Below, piece after piece: positions 1 to 4,986 of a stretch of 7,900 bases of DNA. Below the pieces are notes generated by a model. That model saw only the letters and a list, made by a program, of their open reading frames with translations. It was not told where the DNA came from and made no database searches. The stretch comes from FEN-680 sp036781505 (GTDB lineage: Bacteria > Actinomycetota > Geothermincolia > Fen-727 > Anoxymicrobiaceae), in contig DAIQAV010000116.1 of the NCBI GenBank assembly GCA_036781505.1, positions 1 through 7,900 of the forward strand, given 5' to 3'. Within the stretch, counting starts at the first letter, position 1, and the number at the start of each line of letters is the position of its first letter. Position numbers and translations under genes: made by a program.

Positions 1-1
1 G

Positions 2-292
2 TTCTTCTCAGAGGGGATAGCGGAAGAGGTCGCCGGTAGCGGTGTCACTGTGACGGCTCTCTGCCCGGGCGCGACACGGACTCGCTTCTTCGAGCGCTCG
101 AGCACCGAGAACCTCAGGGTTCTCCAGGTGGGAAGCATGAGCGCCGAGGCCGTCGCCGAGATCGGCTACCGCGCGCTGGTGCGTCGACGCAGGCATGTGG
201 TGGCCGGCATCCAGAACCAGATCCTGGTCTGGTCGACCAGGCTGCTGCCGCGCCGCGCCATAGTCAAAGTCGCTGAAAGGGTCATGCGCTGA
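2..292 (+). CDS. Short-chain dehydrogenase/reductase (SDR), C-terminal part, runs off the left edge
   Basis: The frame is open from base 2 to the TGA at 290-292 (96 residues visible). It begins with FFSEGIAEEVAGSGVTV and continues VTALCPGATRTRFF. This matches the end of a classical SDR: the helix after the YxxxK catalytic motif (FSE-LAEEL), then the strand and loop ending in LCPG-TRT that closes over the nicotinamide cofactor. The Rossmann GxxxGxG and catalytic Tyr/Lys must lie left of the window. The C-terminus (RRRRHVVAGIQNQILVWSTRLLPR) resembles the substrate-loop and tail region of DltE/YqjQ-like oxidoreductases of unknown substrate. Expected role: NAD(P)H-dependent reduction or oxidation of a carbonyl or alcohol in the cytoplasm. 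The substrate cannot be read from this part. It ends 6 bp before the stop of a convergent gene, with no terminator visible between them. Confidence 0.85.
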   Translation, partial: FFSEGIAEEVAGSGVTVTALCPGATRTRFFERSSTENLRVLQVGSMSAEAVAEIGYRALVRRRRHVVAGIQNQILVWSTRLLPRRAIVKVAERVMR

Positions 293-298
293 GGCGGC

Positions 299-727
299 CT
301 ACCTCTTGACCCAGACCCCGCCGTTGCCGACCAGCTTCTTGCCGCGGATCTTGAACCCCGGCTGGAGCTTTGACACGCCGGGGAGGACGAGCTTCACTGA
401 GTTGCCGCTCCGAGACCACTTGTAGGTGGTCGTCATCCAGACGTTCTGGTAGCTGACGCCGTACCTGGCCGTCCCGTTCTCGCGCAGCGCGAGCTTCCTG
501 CCGTCGGCCGTGACGTAGGTGCCGATCATCGGCGTAGGCGTGATGAGGAACACGATCACCAGCACGACCGCCACGGCGATCGCGACGGCTGCGACAGCGA
601 TCGAGAGTGTCAGGCGCAAGGCGATTCTCTTGCGCGGCGGCCGGGCGCCGTTGCCGTCGGCGGTCTTCTCTGGGGTTGCTTTGCGGGCGCTGTCGTCCAC
701 GCTGGCGTCGTCACCTCTACTGCTCAT
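299..727 (-). CDS. Single-pass membrane-anchored protein with small extracytoplasmic beta domain
   Basis: 142 residues. A charged, disordered cytoplasmic N-terminus (about 1-34, with PPRKR just before the membrane) precedes one long hydrophobic segment (about 36-62, rich in Ala, Val, Ile). The outside domain begins at PMIGTYVTADGRKLALRENG. Its pattern 'GTY...DG..L.L..NGTARY...Y.W...GNSVKLVLPG...GKKLVGNGGVWVKR' resembles small lipocalin-like or META-like repeats (GTY-DG-L-L--DGT...G-V-L) common in secreted bacterial proteins. No catalytic residues are visible and the function is unknown. The ATG at 727-725 lacks a ribosome binding site but sits at the predicted transcription start of a promoter (see 728-762). 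An internal start at a GTG (Val10) behind AGAGG is the alternative. The gene is convergent with the SDR gene. Confidence 0.7.
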   Translation of the reverse strand: MSSRGDDASVDDSARKATPEKTADGNGARPPRKRIALRLTLSIAVAAVAIAVAVVLVIVFLITPTPMIGTYVTADGRKLALRENGTARYGVSYQNVWMTTTYKWSRSGNSVKLVLPGVSKLQPGFKIRGKKLVGNGGVWVKR

Positions 728-762
728 GATCAGATTTTAGACGCGCGGGCCGCGCCAGACAA
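728..762 (-). promoter_or_regulatory. Candidate leaderless promoter for the minus-strand 142-aa gene
   Basis: Read on the minus strand: TTGTCT (762-757), a 17-base spacer, TAAAAT (739-734), then CTGATC and the ATG of the gene at 727. TAAAAT matches TATAAT at 5 of 6 positions and TTGTCT keeps the TTG of the -35. With transcription starting about 7 bases after the -10, the mRNA would begin at or next to the A of the ATG, giving a leaderless transcript. The absence of any Shine-Dalgarno site there agrees. Confidence 0.55.
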
Positions 763-830
763 AAACGGGCAGGCGGCCCTTGCATCGCTCCGCGCAGGTG
801 AATACGACCATGAAGAGGTTTTCGCGACTT

Positions 831-846
831 ATTGAGCTTTCTCAAT
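831..846. repeat. Perfect inverted repeat ATTGAG-cttt-CTCAAT
   Basis: Two 6-bp arms (831-836 and 841-846) separated by CTTT lie in the 240-bp divergent region between the 142-aa membrane gene (minus) and the small anchored gene (plus). No T-run follows, so it is not a convincing terminator; an operator is possible. A -10-like CATAAT is at 868-873, without a recognisable -35. The rest of 763-970 shows nothing else supportable. Confidence 0.3.
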
Positions 847-983
847 GCAGGGAATCCCATAGTCAACCATAATGATAGACAAGAGAAGGCAGGCCCTGGA
901 GAAGAGCAGTTGAGGAGGCCTCGTTGAGGACTCCCGGCTCTATCCGACACGGCCGATTCCTGAGAAGCAAGGAGGGTATATAG

Positions 984-1286
984 ATGCGCGTCGCGGCAGG
1001 CTGGCTGAGAAAGCACCAGAGAGGCATACAGATCGTTGTCTCTGTCGCCTTGCTCATCGTCTTCTGCGTATTCCTCTGGATCAACGCGCAGGAGCATGGT
1101 CCTGCCGCCAGCGCCAATAAAGACAAGGGGAAGGAAGCAGAGCAACGGACGCTTCCCGATGCTAATAACACCAGCACACCACCCGGCCAGGCCGGAGGCA
1201 CACCGCCCGGCTCTGCTTCCCCTACCCCAGCTTCGTCCGCACCGGCTCCCACCGACGCGAACACCGGGGCAACACCGGTCCAATAG
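984..1286 (+). CDS. Small membrane-anchored protein with Pro/Ala/Thr/Ser-rich tail
   Basis: 100 residues. A strong ribosome binding site (GGAGGG at 971-976) lies 7 bases before the ATG. The short basic N-terminus (MRVAAGWLRKHQRG) precedes one membrane span (about 15-34, IVVSVALLIVFCVFLWI). The remaining 65 residues are low-complexity: a charged KDKGKEAEQR patch, then Pro/Gly/Ala/Thr/Ser repeats to the end. The positive-inside rule puts the tail outside the cell. No conserved domain is recognised. The tail is too short and simple for an enzyme; a wall-spanning linker, stalk or accessory protein is possible but unproven. An overlapping minus-strand frame (717-1283) gives no protein-like sequence. 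The acyl-CoA dehydrogenase gene starts 85 bp downstream, probably from its own promoter. Confidence 0.65.
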   Translation: MRVAAGWLRKHQRGIQIVVSVALLIVFCVFLWINAQEHGPAASANKDKGKEAEQRTLPDANNTSTPPGQAGGTPPGSASPTPASSAPAPTDANTGATPVQ

Positions 1287-1315
1287 CGCTCGTTCCGTCA
1301 GCCGCGACCACTCCC

Positions 1316-1326
1316 TGATATATGAT
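1316..1326 (+). promoter_or_regulatory. Weak -10-like element upstream of the acyl-CoA dehydrogenase gene
   Basis: TGATATATGAT contains TATGAT at 1321-1326 (5 of 6 matches to TATAAT), preceded by a TG dinucleotide. No -35 is evident at 16-18 bp. The predicted leader of about 39 nt would include the small hairpin CGGC-aatc-GCCG (1333-1344) and the ribosome binding site GGGAGG at 1360-1365. Confidence 0.3.
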
Positions 1327-1371
1327 TGAAACCGGCAATCGCCGCTTTATCGATGGCACGGGAGGCGTGGT

Positions 1372-2517
1372 ATGGATTTCGATCTCACCGACAGGCAGGT
1401 GTCGCTGCGCGACGGCGTCCGGCAGTTCTGCGAGAGCGAGGGTCTCAGCGAACTCGAGGCGGAGACCGACCGCACCGGCGAGTTTCCCGAGGGCGTCTAT
1501 GCGGGGATGGCGAAACAAGGCCTGTTCGGAGTTCCCTTCGCGGAGGAGTACGGCGGCAGCGGTGGCAACATCCTCGACGTGGTCATCATCGTCGAGCAGC
1601 TCGCCCAGTTCAGCAACACCGCGGTCAACATGTTCCTGGTGCCGGTCATATTCGGCGGCATGATCGTCGCCCAGTGCGCCACCGCTGAGCAGAAGGCCGA
1701 TTACCTCCCGCGGCTGGTGAGAGGCGAGCTCAAGTTCAGCTTCTCGCTCACCGAGCCCGATGCCGGGTCCGACCCGCGCTCCATCAAGACTGTCGCGGTC
1801 GAGAAAGACGGCAACTACCTCATCTCGGGGACCAAGTACTGGACGACCGGCGCGAATCTCGCTGACATTCTCATCGTGGTCGCGCTGTCCGACACCGACA
1901 CGGATCCATCCAGGGGAACCAGTGTGTTCCTGGTGCCGCGCGACTCTTCCGGCCTCACCATCAGCAAGATACCCAAGCTCGCCGGAGACGGCTACCCGTC
2001 CTGCGAGGTCGTGCTGGACGAGGTGCCCGTGCCGGCGGCGAACATCGTCGGTGGCCCGGCGGGGCTCAACAATGGCTGGCTTCAACTGCTCATGACCGCG
2101 GACCTGGAGCGCATCTGCGTCGCTGCCTCGTGTGTGGGCGGTTCGGAGGCGGTGCTCGCGGACTCGAGCACCTTCGCCAAGAGCCGCGTGCAGTTTGACA
2201 GGCCCATCATCAAGTTCCAGGCCATCCAGCACACCCTCGCCGATATGGCCACGCGCATCGACGCGATGAGGTGGATGACCTACCACGCGGCATGGCTGCG
2301 CGCGTCCGGCCGTGACGACCTCAAGGAGGCCTGCATGGCCAAGCTGTTTTGCTCCGAGAGCCTGGGCGACATCGTGCGCAAAGGCATGCAGGTGATGGGC
2401 GGGCGAGGCTACTCGATGGAATACCCGATGCAGCGCTACCTTCGCGAGAGCTACCTGTCGTTCTACGCCGGCGGCACCTCGGAGATCCAGAAGAGCGTCA
2501 TCTCGCGCTTCGTCTGA
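1372..2517 (+). CDS. Acyl-CoA dehydrogenase (FAD-dependent), isovaleryl/long-chain-type active site
   Basis: 381 residues, the usual family length. It should oxidise an acyl-CoA to the 2,3-enoyl-CoA, passing electrons to an electron-transfer flavoprotein in the cytoplasm. Domains: N-terminal helical domain (about 1-115, starting MDFDLTDRQVSLRDGVRQFCE), middle beta domain (about 120-220) with the signature FSLTEPDAGSD (124-134), and C-terminal helical domain (about 228-380) ending MGGRGYSMEYPMQRYLRE...GGTSEIQ. The catalytic Glu of medium- and short-chain enzymes (in YEGTSEIQ) is Gly367 here (YAGGTSEIQ, 365-373). A Glu is instead present in ADLERI (Glu246), where isovaleryl- and long-chain acyl-CoA dehydrogenases carry their base, so the enzyme is probably active on branched or longer acyl-CoAs. 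GGGAGG lies 6 bases before the ATG. No beta-oxidation partners are in the window and the gene appears monocistronic. Confidence 0.93.
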   Translation: MDFDLTDRQVSLRDGVRQFCESEGLSELEAETDRTGEFPEGVYAGMAKQGLFGVPFAEEYGGSGGNILDVVIIVEQLAQFSNTAVNMFLVPVIFGGMIVAQCATAEQKADYLPRLVRGELKFSFSLTEPDAGSDPRSIKTVAVEKDGNYLISGTKYWTTGANLADILIVVALSDTDTDPSRGTSVFLVPRDSSGLTISKIPKLAGDGYPSCEVVLDEVPVPAANIVGGPAGLNNGWLQLLMTADLERICVAASCVGGSEAVLADSSTFAKSRVQFDRPIIKFQAIQHTLADMATRIDAMRWMTYHAAWLRASGRDDLKEACMAKLFCSESLGDIVRKGMQVMGGRGYSMEYPMQRYLRESYLSFYAGGTSEIQKSVISRFV

Positions 2518-2537
2518 GATCGGGAGGGACCGTGCTT

Positions 2538-2559
2538 CGGCAGAGGATCGCAGCTGCCG
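2538..2559. terminator. Possible bidirectional stem-loop between convergent genes
   Basis: CGGCAG (2538-2543) and CTGCCG (2554-2559) form a perfect 6-bp stem with a 10-base loop in the 45-bp gap between the acyl-CoA dehydrogenase stop and the stop of the convergent membrane protein. CCGTGCTT is also repeated directly here. Only short T-tracts flank the stem, so terminator activity is uncertain. Confidence 0.35.
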
Positions 2560-2562
2560 TGC

Positions 2563-3039
2563 TTATTCGATGATCGGTACGCCAAGGGTCTGCAGGAGCT
2601 CGTTCGCGCCTTCGCGCGCCTTGCGCCTGGGCACGAAGCCGAAGAACCCGCCCTGGTCGACAATCATCTCGTCCGGGACCAGGCCGAAGGACATCTTCTT
2701 GTTGAGCGGCGTGAGGCCCACCCATGCCTCGAGCGTGTAGACACCGGGCATCGCGGTCAGTTTGACCCTCTGAGGAGCGAACCCCAGGCTGGCGCCAAGT
2801 TGATAAAGGCGGGAGACCTGGTCCTGCTCGATCAGTCTGTAGCCGGTCTGCGCCGCCCAGGCGTCAACCTTGGGCCAGATGTTCTCCGTCGAAAGAAACT
2901 TCCTGACGGTCCTGCCTTTGAGTTTTCTGGACATCAAGCCCATGAGGACCAGGATCAGGGCCCAGAAGAAAAGGAACAGCGCCAGGAACAAGATTATGAA
3001 GCTGAGAGGGCTCAGAGCTCCGAAATTATACACGTTCAT
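2563..3039 (-). CDS. Membrane-anchored protein of unknown function, N-terminal span plus cytoplasmic domain
   Basis: 158 residues from the ATG at 3039-3037. This start is preferred because AGGTGG lies 5 bases before it on the minus strand. An in-frame GTG at 3048 would add three residues but has no ribosome binding site. A hydrophobic segment (about 12-35, FIILFLALFLFFWALILVLMG) is followed by a basic stretch (SRKLKGRTVRK), which places the roughly 110-residue C-terminal part in the cytoplasm. That part has an amphipathic helix (ENIWPKVDAWAAQTGYRLIEQ) and then beta-rich sequence (RVKLTAMPGVYTLEAWVGL, FGLVPDEMIVDQ). No motif is recognised; the family is probably lineage-restricted. It is convergent with the acyl-CoA dehydrogenase gene and divergent from the 53-residue ORF, with an AT-rich spacer between the two starts. 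Confidence 0.72.
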   Translation of the reverse strand: MNVYNFGALSPLSFIILFLALFLFFWALILVLMGLMSRKLKGRTVRKFLSTENIWPKVDAWAAQTGYRLIEQDQVSRLYQLGASLGFAPQRVKLTAMPGVYTLEAWVGLTPLNKKMSFGLVPDEMIVDQGGFFGFVPRRKAREGANELLQTLGVPIIE

Positions 3040-3074
3040 GTCAACCACCTATTGAGCAAACCCATGCCACCACA

Positions 3075-3091
3075 CAACGTTGGGATATTAT
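3075..3091. promoter_or_regulatory. Palindrome and -10-like element between divergent genes
   Basis: The short divergent spacer (3040-3124) contains the perfect 8-bp palindrome CAACGTTG (3075-3082), followed at once by the only AT-rich patch there. On the plus strand TATTAT (3086-3091) matches TATAAT at 5 of 6; on the minus strand GATAAT (3093-3088) also matches at 5 of 6. No -35 is convincing on either strand. The layout suggests overlapping divergent promoters with a possible operator. Confidence 0.3.
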
Positions 3092-3124
3092 CATGCTCGG
3101 AGAGGTCAGCAGCGAGAGGCGATT

Positions 3125-3286
3125 ATGCGAAGCTGGAATTTCTGGAAGCGCGAGTTGAAGAAGCGGCTCCTGTTGGGTCCGGAGGATGACGGCATCGGTG
3201 ACACGTACGGGCAGAGGGCCAGGCTGATCAGGTTGCCCGGCATGAGGCGGCGCAAAGCCGTGCGGAACCAGGGAAGGTCTCGCTAG
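3125..3286 (+). CDS. Small basic protein of unknown function, 53 aa
   Basis: The ATG at 3125 is preceded by GAGAGG with 5-base spacing, which supports translation. The product starts MRSWNFWKRELKKRLLLGPE and is strongly basic overall (many Arg/Lys, several Trp/Phe near the N-terminus). The N-terminal part could form an amphipathic helix. There is no membrane span, no Cys and no known domain. It ends 29 bp before the first possible start of the phosphatase gene, so the two may be co-transcribed. It may equally be a chance ORF in GC-rich DNA; the ribosome binding site is the main argument for it. Confidence 0.4.
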   Translation: MRSWNFWKRELKKRLLLGPEDDGIGDTYGQRARLIRLPGMRRRKAVRNQGRSR

Positions 3287-3315
3287 CTGCGCACGGGCTG
3301 CCGACGGAACCCGAC

Positions 3316-4071
3316 ATGAAGGACGTGATTGCCAGCATGAAGAGTGTTTCTCGCAGATGGATATTCAGCCTGGTTGTACTGGCTTTGGCGCTGGCAGTGC
3401 TGGTGCCGCTGATGGGCTGTGGAAGCACCACGGTCCGGCAGTCGCCGCCCAGCGTCCACTGGGTCAAGCTGGAGGGCGTCAAGAACGCGAGAGACCTCGG
3501 CGGCTGGACGCTTGCCGACGGAACCAAGATACCGTACGGCCGGGTCTACCGCTCCGGGAGACTCTCCAGTGTCACCGCGGCCGACCTGGCCAAGATGCGC
3601 AGCCTGGGCATCCGGACCAGCATCGACCTGCGAGGAACCTCAGAGGCCCTGATAAGCGGCAAAGATCCCGGTGGCGCGCAGGGTCTGTCCGGCACGACCA
3701 GCGCCCCGATGGTCGGAGTCGCGTCCGCCGGTGGCTACAAGGACATCATCGATAACCAGAAGTCGTCGGTCGCGACCGCGTTCCGCGCGCTCGCCAAGAG
3801 CTCGTCTTACCCGCTGATCATCCATTGCACGGCGGGAAAGGACAGGACCGGCGTCGTAAGCGCGCTGCTGCTGGAGCTGCTTGGTGTGCCTCGACAGCAG
3901 ATAGTGCAAGAGTACCTGCTGTCGTCGAATAGCGGCTCGGTGAGCGCGGACTGGCTCGAGGCCGCCCTGAACGAGGTCGACGCCGCCGGCGGCATCAACA
4001 AGTATCTCTCCGGGATCGGGATAGACTCCTCGATGCAGAACGCGATAAAGAAGAACGTCCTGGGACACTGA
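3316..4071 (+). CDS. Lipoprotein tyrosine/dual-specificity phosphatase (LipA/PtpB type)
   Basis: 251 residues. The N-terminus is a lipoprotein signal peptide: basic n-region (SVSRRW), hydrophobic core (about 17-32) and lipobox LMGC, giving lipidated Cys35 and an extracytoplasmic enzyme. Ser-Arg-Arg-Trp-Ile-Phe (12-17) partly resembles a twin-arginine motif. The mature domain opens with NARDLGGW (57-64) and IPYGRVYRSGRL (72-83), typical of the Y_phosphatase3 family that includes Mycobacterium PtpB and Listeria LipA. The active-site loop is HCTAGKDRTG (170-179): CX5R with nucleophile Cys171, Arg177, and the Lys-Asp pair characteristic of this family, some members of which also hydrolyse phosphoinositides. 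IDLRGTSE (103-110) fits the family's conserved LR-strand region. The start is uncertain: neither the ATG at 3316 nor the one at 3337 (Met8) has a good ribosome binding site, and Met8 gives the more typical signal peptide. Confidence 0.9.
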   Translation: MKDVIASMKSVSRRWIFSLVVLALALAVLVPLMGCGSTTVRQSPPSVHWVKLEGVKNARDLGGWTLADGTKIPYGRVYRSGRLSSVTAADLAKMRSLGIRTSIDLRGTSEALISGKDPGGAQGLSGTTSAPMVGVASAGGYKDIIDNQKSSVATAFRALAKSSSYPLIIHCTAGKDRTGVVSALLLELLGVPRQQIVQEYLLSSNSGSVSADWLEAALNEVDAAGGINKYLSGIGIDSSMQNAIKKNVLGH

Positions 4072-4095
4072 TGAGACTGGGGCTCAGGTCAACGA

Positions 4096-4120
4096 CGGGT
4101 CGGGCCTCCGACACCACCCG
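4096..4120 (+). terminator. Possible stem-loop after the phosphatase gene
   Basis: CGGGT (4096-4100) can pair with ACCCG (4116-4120). Alternatively GTCGG (4099-4103) pairs with CCGAC (4108-4112) over a GCCT loop. It lies 25 bp after the phosphatase stop. No T-run follows, so an intrinsic terminator is only a weak suggestion. Confidence 0.25.
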
Positions 4121-4128
4121 AAATAGAC

Positions 4129-4155
4129 GCAAGATGGTGTCTGTCCCCGTCTTGC
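4129..4155. repeat. 27-bp stem-loop carrying GGTGTCTGTCCCC, REP-like
   Basis: GCAAGATGG (4129-4137) and CCGTCTTGC (4147-4155) form a 9-bp stem with one G-U wobble and a 9-base loop. The right arm and loop contain GGTGTCTGTCCCC (4136-4148). From memory, not checked, this string (reverse GGGGACAGACACC) recurs in intergenic REP-like elements linked to REP-associated tyrosine transposases in several bacterial groups. It overlaps a second possible stem, CATTGC (4155-4160) with GCAATG (4176-4181). A terminator is less likely because no T-run follows. Confidence 0.45.
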
Positions 4156-4187
4156 ATTGCTGAATCAAGCGCAGCGCAATGAGCCAA

Positions 4188-4214
4188 CTCACCTTGCCGG
4201 CCGGCAGTTGTGAG
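4188..4214. promoter_or_regulatory. Dyad with 12-bp palindrome TGCCGGCCGGCA, possible operator
   Basis: A perfect 12-bp palindrome at 4195-4206 is flanked almost symmetrically by CTCAC (4188-4192) and GTGAG (4210-4214). It lies 40 bp upstream of the candidate -10 of the channel gene. The palindrome core cannot fold into a good hairpin on its own, so a protein-binding site for a dimeric regulator is the more natural reading. This is inference from position and symmetry. Confidence 0.35.
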
Positions 4215-4253
4215 CGTGTATTGATTTGAGGTTTCGTCGGGGGCGATATCGGG

Positions 4254-4259
4254 TAGAAT
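4254..4259 (+). promoter_or_regulatory. Candidate -10 (TAGAAT) for the channel-CDF operon
   Basis: TAGAAT matches TATAAT at 5 of 6 positions, 25 bp before the preferred ATG at 4285. TTGAGG (4227-4232) is the nearest -35-like string, but its spacer is 21 bp. The predicted leader is about 19-20 nt and includes the ribosome binding site AAAGGAG (4269-4275). Confidence 0.4.
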
Positions 4260-4284
4260 GTACCGGGGAAAGGAGCCGGTCGGT

Positions 4285-4956
4285 ATGGAGAAGGACAAAA
4301 ACAGCTCCACGCACAAGGCGATGGGCTTCACAGTCGAGCGGGTGAGCGCGCTGAGTGACGGCGTCTTCGCGGTCGCCATCACCCTGCTGGTTGTGTCGAT
4401 AGCCGTTCCGACGATCAGGGGGACGGTGACGAACGCGAAGCTCGCGCACGGGCTCGCGCAGATATGGCCGCACTTCTTCTCCTACTTCCTCAGCTTCGTG
4501 ATCATAGGTATGTTCTGGATCTCTCATCACGCCCTCTTCACCATCATCCGCAGGGTTGACAGGACGCTAATCTGGTTGAATATGTTCTACCTTCTGCTGA
4601 TAGTGTTTATGCCCTACCCGACCAACCTTCTCAGCCTTTTCGGTCAGACTATGGTCGCCACTGTGATATACGCGGCGGTGCTGGCGGCGGCTGGGCTTCT
4701 CCAAGCCGCTATGGCCTTCTATGCAACGCGTGACCACCGGCTGGTGGACGATGAATTCGACCCGAAATATGCCGGCGAATACCTGAGGAACTCCGTGGTG
4801 ATGTCTGTTGTTTTCATCATCTCGATCGGCATCGCCTTCGCCAGTCCGACGGCGGCGCAGTTCTTCTGGATAGTCCTCTTCGCAACACCGCTGCTCGAGC
4901 GACTGATATTCAGGAAGCGCGGCGAGCCCGGAGTCGAAACGCAAGAAGCCGTCTGA
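4285..4956 (+). CDS. TMEM175-like (DUF1211) cation channel family membrane protein
   Basis: 223 residues from the ATG at 4285, chosen because AAAGGAG lies 9 bases upstream. An in-frame ATG at 4258 overlaps the candidate -10 and has no ribosome binding site. The family signature is clear: ERVSALSDGVFAVAITLLVVSI (18-39), the R..AFSDGVFAIA motif lining the pore in TMEM175 channels, with Leu23 in place of the usual Phe. Then come FWISHHALFTIIRRVDRTLIWLN (77-99) and FMPYPTNLL (108-116). About six hydrophobic spans are visible (roughly 21-41, 62-80, 97-115, 121-142, 160-178, 181-198). Animal TMEM175 and some bacterial homologues conduct K+; whether this one does, and how the Leu substitution affects the pore, cannot be told. 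The C-terminal tail (KRGEPGVETQEAV) is hydrophilic. It is followed after 30 bp by the first CDF gene, suggesting a shared ion-homeostasis operon. Confidence 0.88.
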   Translation: MEKDKNSSTHKAMGFTVERVSALSDGVFAVAITLLVVSIAVPTIRGTVTNAKLAHGLAQIWPHFFSYFLSFVIIGMFWISHHALFTIIRRVDRTLIWLNMFYLLLIVFMPYPTNLLSLFGQTMVATVIYAAVLAAAGLLQAAMAFYATRDHRLVDDEFDPKYAGEYLRNSVVMSVVFIISIGIAFASPTAAQFFWIVLFATPLLERLIFRKRGEPGVETQEAV

Positions 4957-4976
4957 GAAGGACGCTCTGGTTAACC

Positions 4977-4983
4977 AGGAGGT
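4977..4983 (+). promoter_or_regulatory. Strong ribosome binding site that fixes a TTG start
   Basis: AGGAGGT at 4977-4983 is a near-perfect Shine-Dalgarno sequence, 3 bases before TTG at 4987-4989. No ATG or GTG lies nearby in frame, and the CDF homology starts soon after. The first CDF gene therefore very probably starts at TTG, while its neighbours use ATG. Confidence 0.7.
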
Positions 4984-4986
4984 ACT

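Noticed and set aside
717..1283. Minus-strand 188- and 133-residue frames over the small anchored gene
   Set aside because: They have no ribosome binding site or protein-like pattern, and the plus-strand frame has a strong ribosome binding site and membrane span.
1250..1290. Direct ACACCGG repeats at the end of the small anchored gene as a terminator or array
   Set aside because: There are only two short copies inside coding sequence, giving no stable stem or array.
1222..2286. Minus-strand 354-residue open frame across the acyl-CoA dehydrogenase gene
   Set aside because: It lies opposite a clearly homologous enzyme gene, and its His/Arg/Asp/Gly-rich sequence matches no family; it is a GC-rich antisense shadow.
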